18,922 bases of DNA, taken from the NCBI GenBank assembly GCA_030595925.1, contig JAUVLC010000048.1, forward strand, positions 1-18,922, in the 5' to 3' direction. Below are positions 8,399 to 15,587 of the stretch, in pieces. The notes under the pieces were generated by a model. It saw only the letters and a list, made by a program, of their open reading frames with translations. It was not told the origin of the DNA and made no database searches. Source of the DNA: Clostridia bacterium (lineage in GTDB: Bacteria; CBDUZB01; JAGLHV01). Position 1 is the first letter of the stretch; every line of letters begins with the position of its first letter. The translations under genes were made by a program, and so were the position numbers.

Positions 8399-9478
8399 AT
8401 GAAATACCGGATGATTTTTCTGGTTTTTTTATTGATGTTTAGTGCCTGTACTTCGGGTAGATATCGGTCAAGAATTAGAAAAGAAAAGAAATCGCGGAAA
8501 GAAGTTAGAAAAGAAGAAGAACAGGAAAAAAATAAAACTGACCGGGTTTTAGAAAAAAAACTACCAACCATCATACGTGTTTCGGAAACAACAGATCAAA
8601 AAAAGATAGAAGAAAATTTAAATAGTTTAGATTTGACAAGGACAGAAAAACGGGAAATACAGGAATTATCAAGTGTTAAGAAGGAAAAAGAAGATAAACA
8701 ATCCTCTGTTTCAGCAGAAGGAAAACAAAAAAAAACTGTTTCTGAAAAAACAAAAATAGAACAAGTCTCTACCGGAAACGAAATTAAAGGCAGTAAAGAA
8801 TTTAAATGGCGTAAAGTAGAAAATAATGCTTTCAAAGTAGGGGAAAAATTAACTTTTGCCATAAGATGGGGTGCAATAACCGCTGGTTATTCTACTTTAG
8901 AAGTGCACGAAATTATAGAAATGAATGGCCGCAAAGTATATCATATCATTGCTAAAACCCGCTCCACTTCTTTTTTTGATAAATTCTTTAAGGTAAGAGA
9001 TACAGTAGAAACTTTTGTTGACGTAGAAAGTCTTTGTACCTGGCGGTTTAGAAAAGAATTAAACGAAGGTAAATACCATAAGGTGAAAGAAACGATTTAC
9101 GATCAGAGAAATCATACCGCAACCACTAAAGGTAATGTGGTTAAAGTTCTTCCTTTCGTTCAGGATGTGTTGTCTGCTCTTTATTATTTGCGTACCCATG
9201 ATATCAAAACAGGTAGAAACTATGATATTGATGTAAATACCGATAAAAAAAATTGGGCTTTGCGGGTAAATGTTTCAAAGGAAGAAATGGTAAAAACAAA
9301 AGCAGGTAAATTCCGGACAATTTGCATTGAACCGGTTTTGAGGGAAGAAGGGATTTTTAAACAAAAGGGACGGCTTTGGGTTTGGGTGACTAATGATAGT
9401 AAAAAGATACCTGTTTTAATGGAAAGCAAGATTTTGGTCGGTTCAATTGTTGCTGTTCTGATAGAATTAAAGAAATAA
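8399..9478 (+). CDS. DUF3108 lipoprotein with long charged linker
   Basis: A 359-aa protein. Residues 1-17 form a lipoprotein signal (MKYRMIFLVFLLMFSAC) with C17 as the likely lipidated residue. Residues about 20-140 are a Lys/Glu-rich, low-complexity and probably disordered linker. From about 145 (FKVGEKLTFAIRWGAITAGYSTLEV) to the end it matches the DUF3108 pattern, including TRSTSFFDKFFKVRDTVETFVD, the VQDVLSALYYLRT segment and KGRLWVWVTNDSKKIPVLMESKI. DUF3108 proteins are beta-rich envelope proteins of unclear biochemical role, often in gene sets for the outer membrane. The long linker would let the domain sit away from its membrane anchor. AGAGAGG (8384-8390) lies eight bases before the ATG. 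It sits between repeat-filled spacers on both sides and may be its own transcription unit. Confidence 0.78.
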   Translation: MKYRMIFLVFLLMFSACTSGRYRSRIRKEKKSRKEVRKEEEQEKNKTDRVLEKKLPTIIRVSETTDQKKIEENLNSLDLTRTEKREIQELSSVKKEKEDKQSSVSAEGKQKKTVSEKTKIEQVSTGNEIKGSKEFKWRKVENNAFKVGEKLTFAIRWGAITAGYSTLEVHEIIEMNGRKVYHIIAKTRSTSFFDKFFKVRDTVETFVDVESLCTWRFRKELNEGKYHKVKETIYDQRNHTATTKGNVVKVLPFVQDVLSALYYLRTHDIKTGRNYDIDVNTDKKNWALRVNVSKEEMVKTKAGKFRTICIEPVLREEGIFKQKGRLWVWVTNDSKKIPVLMESKILVGSIVAVLIELKK

Positions 9479-9560
9479 AATTTTGTTTGGAAAAAAAGTA
9501 AAAATTTAGTAAAATAAGTTGCTAAATCGATTTATAGAGTTATGCAAAATACAATGTTTT

Positions 9561-9756
9561 GTCATTCCGCACTTGATGCGGAATCTATAATGTTTTTAAA
9601 TATCAATAGATTTTTGCTTCCCAGACTGTGTCACAACTCTGATTTTCATGTGGTAGCCGCAGGCTTTAGCCTGCGTTATCGTCGGAGCTTTTTCGCAGGC
9701 TAAAGCCTGCGACTACCAAAAAAGGGATTATGACACAGTCTGTCTGCAGGAATGAC
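9561..9756. repeat. Nested palindromic (MITE-like) element
   Basis: Three sets of inverted arms are nested. The outer pair is GTCATTCC (9561-9568) and GGAATGAC (9749-9756). The middle pair is CAGACTGTGTCA (9622-9633) and TGACACAGTCTG (9731-9742), a perfect 12-bp match. The inner pair has 25-bp arms (9651-9675 and 9694-9718) with one mismatch, each arm itself containing the near-palindrome GCAGGCTTTAGCCTGC. A further small hairpin, ATTCCGC/GCGGAAT (9564-9584), sits at the left end. There is no ORF. Half of the inner arm recurs at 13286-13309. The structure suggests a non-autonomous mobile repeat or nested insertions in the 375-bp gap before rfaE1. Confidence 0.75.
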
Positions 9757-9764
9757 TCGCCTTA

Positions 9765-9789
9765 TCCGCCTGAGGCGGAGCGGACAGGC
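9765..9789. repeat. Small GC-rich hairpin with GCGGACAGGC word
   Basis: TCCGCC (9765-9770) and GGCGGA (9774-9779) form a tight hairpin, followed by GCGGACAGGC (9780-9789). The reverse complement, GCCTGTCCGC, occurs at 957-966 and 13256-13265, each next to a TCCGCC hairpin. So this is a three-copy short dispersed repeat present in both orientations. Confidence 0.6.
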
Positions 9790-9853
9790 AAAAAATATAA
9801 AAAGCCATTTTGCAGAAGTCTAAAATTAATTCAAAGTAAGGAGTATTTTTTTT

Positions 9854-10876
9854 ATGATATCGAAAGAGAGAGCAAAAAAATTATACCAGGTTATGGATGG
9901 ATTTAGAGGAAAAAAAATCTTAGTGATAGGGGATATTATCGTAGATAAATTTGTTTTTGGAAAGGTTTCCCGTATTTCCGCTGAGGCACCGGTTCCGGTT
10001 GTAGAAATAAAAGAAGAAAAATATATGCCCGGGGGGGCAGGTAATGTGGTTAATAACCTTTGGGCATTAGGAAGTAACGTTATGCTTTGCGGAGTTATTG
10101 GAGAAGATGTAGTAGGGTTAAGATTGATGGATGAATTTAAAAGTAAGGGCATAGAAACTTCCGGTATATTTGTTGATCCTTCCCGTCCTACTATTTTGAA
10201 AACCAGAATTATAGCTGACCACCAACAAGTAGTCAGAACGGATAAAGAGGTCAAAAACACCTTATCTGAAAAAATGAGCAAGCAAATTATTGCACATATG
10301 AATAAAGTATTTCCTAATATAGATGCAATTATTATTTCCGATTATGGGAAAGGGGTTGTTAATCGCAAGATTCTTTCTTTTATTATAAATAAAGCTTATA
10401 AGAAAGGAATTCCTTTATTAGTAGACCCTAAAATCGAACATTTCCTGCTTTACAAAAAAGTAACAGGAATTACTCCTAATCATCATGAAGCAGGACAGGC
10501 AATTCACCATAAAATTAATGATGAAAAAAGTTTATTATTGGTAGGTAAAAAGTTAATGAAAAAATTAAATTGTGAATCCCTTTTAATTACCCGGGGAGAA
10601 GAGGGAATGACTCTATTTGAAAAAAAGGGTAGAATAACCCATATTCCAACGGTAGCGAGAGAGGTTTATGATGTTACCGGGGCAGGGGATACAGTCATTA
10701 GTGTTTTTGCTTTATCTCTGGCGGTAAAGAAAAGTAGTTTTCTTGATGCCGCTTATATTGCTAATTATGCGGCAGGAATAGTAGTAGGGAAATTAGGGAC
10801 AGCCACTGTTAGCATAGAAGAGATAAAAAAAACAATGAAAAAAGAAATAGGGGCTGTCAAAGGTAAAACGAAATGA
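9854..10876 (+). CDS. hldE1/rfaE1: D-glycero-beta-D-manno-heptose-7-phosphate kinase (RfaE domain I)
   Basis: A 340-aa PfkB/ribokinase-family protein matching the N-terminal kinase half of E. coli HldE; the C-terminal nucleotidyltransferase half is absent. It would phosphorylate heptose-7-phosphate at C1 on the way to ADP-heptose for the LPS inner core. Visible features: KKILVIGDIIVDKFVFGKVSRISAEAPVPVV at the N-terminus, the PGGAGNVVNNLWALG substrate loop, and DVTGAGDTVISVFAL with catalytic Asp D279 in GAGD. A split HldE is common outside enterobacteria; a separate RfaE2 is expected but not present here. TAAGGAG (9837-9843) lies ten bases before the ATG. The stop overlaps the start of kdsB by four bases (ATGA), so the two are translationally coupled. 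Confidence 0.92.
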   Translation: MISKERAKKLYQVMDGFRGKKILVIGDIIVDKFVFGKVSRISAEAPVPVVEIKEEKYMPGGAGNVVNNLWALGSNVMLCGVIGEDVVGLRLMDEFKSKGIETSGIFVDPSRPTILKTRIIADHQQVVRTDKEVKNTLSEKMSKQIIAHMNKVFPNIDAIIISDYGKGVVNRKILSFIINKAYKKGIPLLVDPKIEHFLLYKKVTGITPNHHEAGQAIHHKINDEKSLLLVGKKLMKKLNCESLLITRGEEGMTLFEKKGRITHIPTVAREVYDVTGAGDTVISVFALSLAVKKSSFLDAAYIANYAAGIVVGKLGTATVSIEEIKKTMKKEIGAVKGKTK

Positions 10877-11625
10877 ACGTAGCGGGGATTATTCCTGTTA
10901 GATATAATTCTACCCGATTACCGGGTAAACCGTTAGCTGATATAATGGGTAAACCAATGGTGTTATGGGTTTGTGAACAAGCTCAAAAAGCAAAAAATTT
11001 AGAAGATGTTTTTGTAACTACCGATGACAATCGAATTAAAGAAGTGGTGGAGAAAGCAGGAATAAGGGTGATTACGAGTTCTCCCTGTTGTAATAGCGGC
11101 ACAGAAAGATTGTCCGAAATTGTCAAAACATTGGAATATGATGTTTTCGTAAACATTCAGGGGGATGAACCTTTAATTTCTCCTGAAGTGATTGATTTGG
11201 TAGTACAACCGTTTAGGGAAAATTCGAATTTGTCCGTATCTACTGCAGTTACAAGGATTTCTGATAAAAATGAAATAAAAGATCCCAATATTGTAAAAGT
11301 AGTGGTGGATAAGTTTAATTTTGCTTTGTATTTTTCCCGGGCGGCCATTCCTTTTGTTCGGGATGAAGACAAAATGGTCCCCAGACCTCAATATTATAAA
11401 CATCTGGGAATTTATGCTTATAAAAAAGACTTTCTTATAAATTTTGACTCGATGTCCCCGAGTGATTTAGAACAAATAGAACAACTGGAGCAATTACGTT
11501 TTTTGAAGAACGGATACAAAATAAAAGTAATGCTCAGTAATTATGATTCGATTAGTGTAGATACCCCTCAAGACTTAGAAAGAGTGAGGGAAATAGTTAG
11601 ACAACAGATAACAGATAGTCCATAG
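10873..11625 (+). CDS. kdsB: 3-deoxy-manno-octulosonate cytidylyltransferase (CMP-Kdo synthetase)
   Basis: A 250-aa cytoplasmic enzyme that activates Kdo with CTP to CMP-Kdo for LPS inner-core assembly. Visible: IIPVRYNSTRLPGKPLADI (CTP-binding N-terminus), VFVTTDDNRI, NIQGDEPLISPEVI and HLGIYAYKKDFL, all characteristic of KdsB; the length matches the usual 245-255. It overlaps the heptose kinase gene by four bases. The natural end of the family is near VDTPQDLERVREIV. Here the last residues (about QITDSP) and the stop are encoded by the intergenic heptamer repeat: two AACAGAT units (11603-11616) and the first AGTCCAT (11617-11623). The repeat has therefore become the C-terminus. Confidence 0.93.
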   Translation: MNVAGIIPVRYNSTRLPGKPLADIMGKPMVLWVCEQAQKAKNLEDVFVTTDDNRIKEVVEKAGIRVITSSPCCNSGTERLSEIVKTLEYDVFVNIQGDEPLISPEVIDLVVQPFRENSNLSVSTAVTRISDKNEIKDPNIVKVVVDKFNFALYFSRAAIPFVRDEDKMVPRPQYYKHLGIYAYKKDFLINFDSMSPSDLEQIEQLEQLRFLKNGYKIKVMLSNYDSISVDTPQDLERVREIVRQQITDSP

Positions 11626-12080
11626 TCGACAGTCCATAGTCCATAGATAACAGAGAAACAACAGTCCATAGTCCACAGTCGATAGTCCATAGACAACGGA
11701 ATAAAGACAATAAACATATAAGTTAAAAATTTTGGGGTTTTGAAGTTTGAAGTTTGAATTTGGGAGTTTAAAAATTAGTCCATAGGCAGAAACGACAGTT
11801 ATAAATTACGAGTTATAAGTTAAAGAATAAGACAGGCACAAAGGCATCAAGGCACAGAGGCACAAAGTTAACAAACAAAGACAAAGATAAAAGATTGCAA
11901 ATGGCAAATGGCGAATAGCAAAAAGGCAATTTTTCCCCCTTTGAAAAAGGGGGTTAGGGGGATTTAGACAAAACAGTTAAACATGGAGATGTTATTGTAG
12001 GGGTGAACCCCCTGTGTTCACCCGAACGAGGAAAATAAAGGCAAAATATGTTTCTCTCTAGATGCATAATTTTACCCTTT
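11603..12080 (+). repeat. Intergenic repeat block C, forward part
   Basis: This starts inside kdsB and fills most of the 619-bp gap before kdsD. Order: AACAGAT twice (11603-11616); a 30-bp AGTCSAY element (11617-11646); a second one (11663-11692), with the same 46-bp offset as in block E; TGAAGTT twice then TGAATTT (11741-11761); AGTTATA-type heptads (11797-11824); GGCACAAA-type 8-bp words (about 11835-11866); GCAAATG twice then GCGAATA (11897-11917); and a shortened copy of the 157-bp module (11931-12080) that lacks the GGGCACGC end. No gene is seen. Confidence 0.85.
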
Positions 12081-12138
12081 TTACCTTCATTTTTTTAATT
12101 AGTTTTGTTAGATAATTAATTTAGAATTTATTCTTTGT

Positions 12139-12195
12139 TTTTATCTTTGTCTTTATCCGTAATCTATGGACTATTGACTGTGGACTATGGACTGT
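12139..12195 (-). repeat. Inverted copy of the heptamer element plus ATTACGGATAAAGAC tail
   Basis: Read on the - strand this is a 30-bp AGTCSAY element (12164-12193) followed by ATTACGGATAAAGACAAAG. Counting two flanking bases it forms a 32-bp arm with one mismatch against 11661-11692, in opposite orientation. It ends about 50 bp before the kdsD start, upstream of a TATAAT at 12222-12227. A transcript across the gap could form a very large hairpin. Confidence 0.85.
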
Positions 12196-12244
12196 CTTGT
12201 TTTCGTATTTAGGAAGTTGTATATAATATAAAAGGAGTTGTTAA

Positions 12245-13204
12245 ATGATTAACAGAGAGGCAAGGGAAGTTTTAAATATAGAAGCAGACTCAATAAAGGG
12301 CCTGATCAAGAATATTAATCGGGATTTTGAGAAAGCGGTTAAATTGGTTTTAAATTGTAAGGGGCGGGTAGTGGTTATGGGAATGGGAAAATCCGGAATA
12401 ATCGCCAGAAAAATAGCTGCTACGTTATCTTCTACCGGTACACCGGCGTTTTTTTTGCATCCGGCGGAAAGTATTCACGGGGATATCGGGATGATAACCA
12501 ATAGGGATTTGATAATAATTCTTTCTTATAGCGGAGAAACCGCAGAAGTAGGGAAGATATTGCCCCTCATAAAAAAAATGAAGGTAAAATTAATTTCCGT
12601 TACCGGTGGGAAGGGTTCTACTTTAGGTAAAAGTGGAGATGTTTTTTTAAATGTAGGAATAAAGAAAGAGGCCTGTCCGTATAATATAATTCCCACTTCT
12701 TCTACTACGGCAATGTTGGCAATGGGTGATGCATTAGCGATATGCGTTTTTAAACAAAAAGGTTTAAGTAGAGAGGATTTTGCTTTATTTCATCCGGGTG
12801 GAAATATCGGCCGAAGATTACTTAAAGTAGGGAATATAATAAAAAAAAGAAAGAAAAATCCGGTAATCAAGGAAGAAAAAAGCGTTAAAGATGCACTTTT
12901 TGTAATGACGCAAGGCCGTTTAGGGGCGGTAAGTGTGGTTGATAAAAAAGGAAAGCTGGTAGGGTTTTTTACTGACGGTGATTTGAGAAGGCATTTACAA
13001 AAAAAAGGGAAAGACCTGTTAAATAAAAAAATTTCCTGCATAATGACTAAAAACCCAACCACAATAACGGTTGATTTTTTTGCTAATGAAGCGATAAAAA
13101 TTTTAAAAGGAAAAAATTTTGATAATATTCCGGTAGTAGACAAGAACAGTAAACCCATTGGAATTATAGACGAAAGAGATTTGTTGGTGCCGGAAACGGA
13201 ATAA
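12245..13204 (+). CDS. kdsD: D-arabinose-5-phosphate isomerase (KdsD/KpsF family)
   Basis: A 319-aa protein that converts ribulose-5-phosphate to arabinose-5-phosphate, the first step to Kdo. The N-terminal SIS domain (about 30-185) shows VVMGMGKSGIIARKIAATLSSTGTPAFFLHPAESIHGDIGM, SYSGETAEV and PTSSTTAMLAMGDALA. H183 in FHPGGNIGRRL corresponds to the catalytic-region histidine of the family. Two CBS domains follow (about 200-260 and 265-319), with GAVSVVDKKGKLVGFFTDGDLRR and IPVVDKNSKPIGIIDERDLL. Length and domain order are standard. AAAGGAG (12231-12237) lies seven bases before the ATG. kdsB is upstream but separated by a long repeat block. kdsA and kdsC are not in the window. Confidence 0.93.
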   Translation: MINREAREVLNIEADSIKGLIKNINRDFEKAVKLVLNCKGRVVVMGMGKSGIIARKIAATLSSTGTPAFFLHPAESIHGDIGMITNRDLIIILSYSGETAEVGKILPLIKKMKVKLISVTGGKGSTLGKSGDVFLNVGIKKEACPYNIIPTSSTTAMLAMGDALAICVFKQKGLSREDFALFHPGGNIGRRLLKVGNIIKKRKKNPVIKEEKSVKDALFVMTQGRLGAVSVVDKKGKLVGFFTDGDLRRHLQKKGKDLLNKKISCIMTKNPTTITVDFFANEAIKILKGKNFDNIPVVDKNSKPIGIIDERDLLVPETE

Positions 13205-13206
13205 AG

Positions 13207-13403
13207 TTCCCCCTTTGAAAAAGGGGGGTAGGGGGATTTAAAAGACAGTTGAATTGCCTGTCCGCCAGTTTCTAAGGTGGAGAGGGGTAGCCGCAGGCTT
13301 TAGCCTGCGTATAAGTTTTTAGTTGTCTTTAGTTTTTGTTTTTTTAACTCATAACTTATAACTCATAACTTATAATTGTCTGTTATTTGTTATTTGTGGA
13401 CTA
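13207..13403. repeat. Intergenic repeat block D (hairpin start, half palindrome, inverted heptamers)
   Basis: It begins two bases after the kdsD stop with the first hairpin of the 157-bp module (CCCCCTTT facing AAAAAGGGGGG, 13207-13239), which could also act as a transcription-ending hairpin, though no clear T-run follows. Next come GCCTGTCCGC (13256-13265) with a TCCGCC/GGTGGA hairpin, a half copy of the palindromic arm from 9651 (13286-13309), five heptamers of AGTTATA/G read on the - strand (13343-13377), TGTTATT twice (13381-13394), and a fragment of the AGTCCAC heptamer on the - strand (13397-13403). The thrS ribosome site AAGGAG follows. Confidence 0.8.
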
Positions 13404-13428
13404 TTAACAAGAAAGGAAAAAGGAGACG

Positions 13429-15159
13429 ATGAAAGAGGAACAGGGAGATATCAGTGTTTTAAGGCATTCTTGTGCTCATATAATGGCACAGGCGGTGACT
13501 GAAATTTATCCGGAAGTGAAGTTAGCTATCGGTCCGGCCATTGAAGAAGGGTTTTATTATGATTTTGATAAAGAAACACCTTTTACCCCGCAGGATTTAG
13601 AAATTATTTCATCTAAAATGAAAGAAATAATTGCTATGGATTTACCTTTCGTAAAACAGGAAATAAAAAAAGAAGAAGCGTTAAAATTTTTTAAAGAAAA
13701 AAAGGAAATATATAAGGTAGAAATAATAGAGGAAATTAAGGAGGAGAAAGTTTCCCTCTATAAACAGGGTTCTTTTGTCGATTTATGCCGGGGACCGCAT
13801 CTTCAATCCACAGAAAAAGTCAAACATTTTAAACTTTTGAGTGTTGCCGGTGCTTATTGGCGTGGAAATGAAAAGAGGCAAATGTTACAACGAATCTATG
13901 CAACAGCTTTTTTTGATAGAAAGGAATTAGCTAAATACTTGTTGTCTCTAGAGGAAGCGAAAAAAAGAGACCATCGGAAAATAGGAAAAGACCTTGACCT
14001 TTTTAGTATTCATGAGGAAGGAGGTCCGGGATTAATTTACTGGCATCCTAAGGGGTTTATGATTAGGGATATAATTGAGACTTTTTGGAAGAAAGAACAC
14101 TTTAAAGCCGGTTATCAAATGCTTTCTATTCCTCATTTAGCTAAGATTGACCTTTGGAAAACCAGTGGGCACTGGGATTTTTATAAGGAGAATATGTATT
14201 CCCCTATAGATATTGAAGGGCAGCAATATATTATCAAACCGATGAATTGTCCGGGGCATATTTTAATCTATAAAACAAAATTGCGCAGTTATCGGGATTT
14301 ACCCATTCGCTGGGCGGAATTAGGTACTGTTTACCGGTACGAGCGTTCCGGGGTATTACATGGTTTGATGAGAGTAAGGGGGTTTACCCAGGATGATGCT
14401 CACATTTTTTGCCGGGAAGACCAATTAGAGGAAGAGATTATTTCAGTTATTGAATTCGTTTTATTTATTTTGAAAAGTTTTGGTTTTAATGATTTTGAGG
14501 TTTTTCTTAGTACGCGTCCCCCTAAATATGTGGGGACTGTTGAAGAGTGGGATAAGGCGACCGAGGCACTTAAAAAGGCATTGGAAAAAGTAGGTCTTGC
14601 TTATCAGGTTGACCCCGGGGAAGGTGTCTTTTATGGGCCGAAAGTAGATATAAAAATTAAAGATTGCCTGAAGAGGTCCTGGCAGTGTTCTACCGTGCAG
14701 GTGGATTTTAATTTACCCGAGCGTTTTGATGTTAAATACCGGGATAAAGAGGGGGGAGAACATACGGCAGTTATGATTCATCGGGCCTTAATGGGTTCTT
14801 TAGAGCGTTTCTTTGGTATTTTAATTGAACATTATGCCGGGGCTTTTCCTTTATGGCTGGCTCCGGAACAGGTGCGTATTATTACTATTACTAATAATCA
14901 GGAAGAATATGCTAAAGGAATTTTAAAAGATTTAAAAGAAGCTGATATTCGTGCAGAGGTTGACCTGGAAAATGAAAAATTGGGATATAAAATAAGGCAG
15001 GCCCAAATGCAGAAAATTCCTTATATGCTGGTGTTAGGACAAAAAGAAGCTGAATCACAGACTGTTACCGTGCGTAAAAAAAGCGGAGAGAACCTGGGAC
15101 AATTAAAAATTACTGATTTGATAAGTAGATTGCAGCAGGAAATAAAGGAGAAGAAATAA
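13429..15159 (+). CDS. thrS: Threonyl-tRNA synthetase lacking the TGS domain
   Basis: A 576-aa cytoplasmic class II synthetase that charges tRNA-Thr. It begins directly at the editing domain ([15 protein letters not shown], HxxxH; then VDLCRGPHL), so the N-terminal TGS domain of about 60 residues seen in E. coli ThrS (642 aa) is missing. The catalytic zinc ligands are intact: C274 (MNCPGH), H325 (TQDDAHIFC) and H451 ([10 protein letters not shown]). Their spacing, 51 and 177 residues from the Cys, equals that of E. coli C334/H385/H511 as I recall it, and the offset of 60 equals the lost TGS. The C-terminal HGTP anticodon-binding domain runs from about 475. AAGGAG lies just before the ATG. The stop TAA (15157-15159) touches the AACAGAT heptamer of the next repeat block. 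TGS-less ThrS forms occur in several lineages. Confidence 0.93.
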   Translation: MKEEQGDISVLRHSCAHIMAQAVTEIYPEVKLAIGPAIEEGFYYDFDKETPFTPQDLEIISSKMKEIIAMDLPFVKQEIKKEEALKFFKEKKEIYKVEIIEEIKEEKVSLYKQGSFVDLCRGPHLQSTEKVKHFKLLSVAGAYWRGNEKRQMLQRIYATAFFDRKELAKYLLSLEEAKKRDHRKIGKDLDLFSIHEEGGPGLIYWHPKGFMIRDIIETFWKKEHFKAGYQMLSIPHLAKIDLWKTSGHWDFYKENMYSPIDIEGQQYIIKPMNCPGHILIYKTKLRSYRDLPIRWAELGTVYRYERSGVLHGLMRVRGFTQDDAHIFCREDQLEEEIISVIEFVLFILKSFGFNDFEVFLSTRPPKYVGTVEEWDKATEALKKALEKVGLAYQVDPGEGVFYGPKVDIKIKDCLKRSWQCSTVQVDFNLPERFDVKYRDKEGGEHTAVMIHRALMGSLERFFGILIEHYAGAFPLWLAPEQVRIITITNNQEEYAKGILKDLKEADIRAEVDLENEKLGYKIRQAQMQKIPYMLVLGQKEAESQTVTVRKKSGENLGQLKITDLISRLQQEIKEKK

Positions 15160-15274
15160 CAGATAGTCCATAGTCGACAGTCCATAGTCCATAGATAACA
15201 GATAAACAACAGTCCATAGTCCACAGTCGACAGTCCATAGATTACGGATAAAGACAAAAGACAAAACGAAAGAC

Positions 15275-15326
15275 AAAGAAAAAGAAAAAGAAAAAGAAAA
15301 AGAAAAAGAAAAAGAAAAAGAAAAAG
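15275..15326 (+). repeat. AAAGAA hexanucleotide microsatellite, about 8.7 copies
   Basis: Eight perfect AAAGAA units and a partial ninth lie in tandem inside repeat block E. The same position in blocks B and C holds only short AAAGAC/AAAGAT runs, so this looks like a local expansion of that hexamer. It is far from a start codon (about 550 bp upstream of the next gene), so phase variation of a gene is unlikely. Confidence 0.9.
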
Positions 15327-15430
15327 ACTGGCACAAAGGCATCAAGGCACAGAGGCACAAAGTTAACAAACAAAGACAAAGACAAAAGACAGCAAATGGC
15401 AAATGGCGAATAGCAAAAGAAAAAATACAA

Positions 15431-15587
15431 TTTTCCCCCTTTGAAAAAGGGGGGTAGGGGGATTTTGATAAAACAGTTAAATATGGAGATGTTATTGTAG
15501 GGGTGAACCCCTGTGTTGACCCGAACGAGGAAAATAAAGGCAAAACATATTTTTCTCTAGACGCATAATTTTACCCTATGGGCACGC
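15431..15587 (+). repeat. 157-bp hairpin module, copy 2
   Basis: It has the same length and order as 7934-8090: C-run/G-run hairpin, GTTAAATATGGAGATGTTAT, a GGGTGAAC hairpin (the right arm here is GTTGACCC, a mismatch in the stem), then TTACCCTATGGGCACGC. The two full copies differ by scattered substitutions without length change, as expected for copies of one element that have aged. Confidence 0.8.

Noticed and set aside
9826-10281. 151-aa minus-strand ORF opposite rfaE1
   Set aside because: It lies fully within a well-recognised kinase gene and its flank in antisense, with no motif of its own.
12790-13158. 122-aa minus-strand ORF opposite kdsD
   Set aside because: Antisense shadow of the CBS domains; no independent support.
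13207-13239. Rho-independent terminator after kdsD
   Set aside because: The C-run/G-run hairpin is strong but is part of a dispersed module found elsewhere in other positions, and no proper T-run follows. Terminator activity is possible but not claimed.
15275-15326. Phase-variable switch controlling a gene
   Set aside because: The microsatellite lies neither in a reading frame nor near a promoter; the next gene starts about 550 bp downstream.
15021-15543. Minus-strand ORFs across block E with LWTVDCGLWT- and YGLSTMDYG-like repeats
   Set aside because: They are translations of the inverted AGTCSAY heptamers, which happen to lack stop codons on that strand, and of the AAAGAA microsatellite (poly-F/S). 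No ribosome site or family match; an artefact of the repeat.
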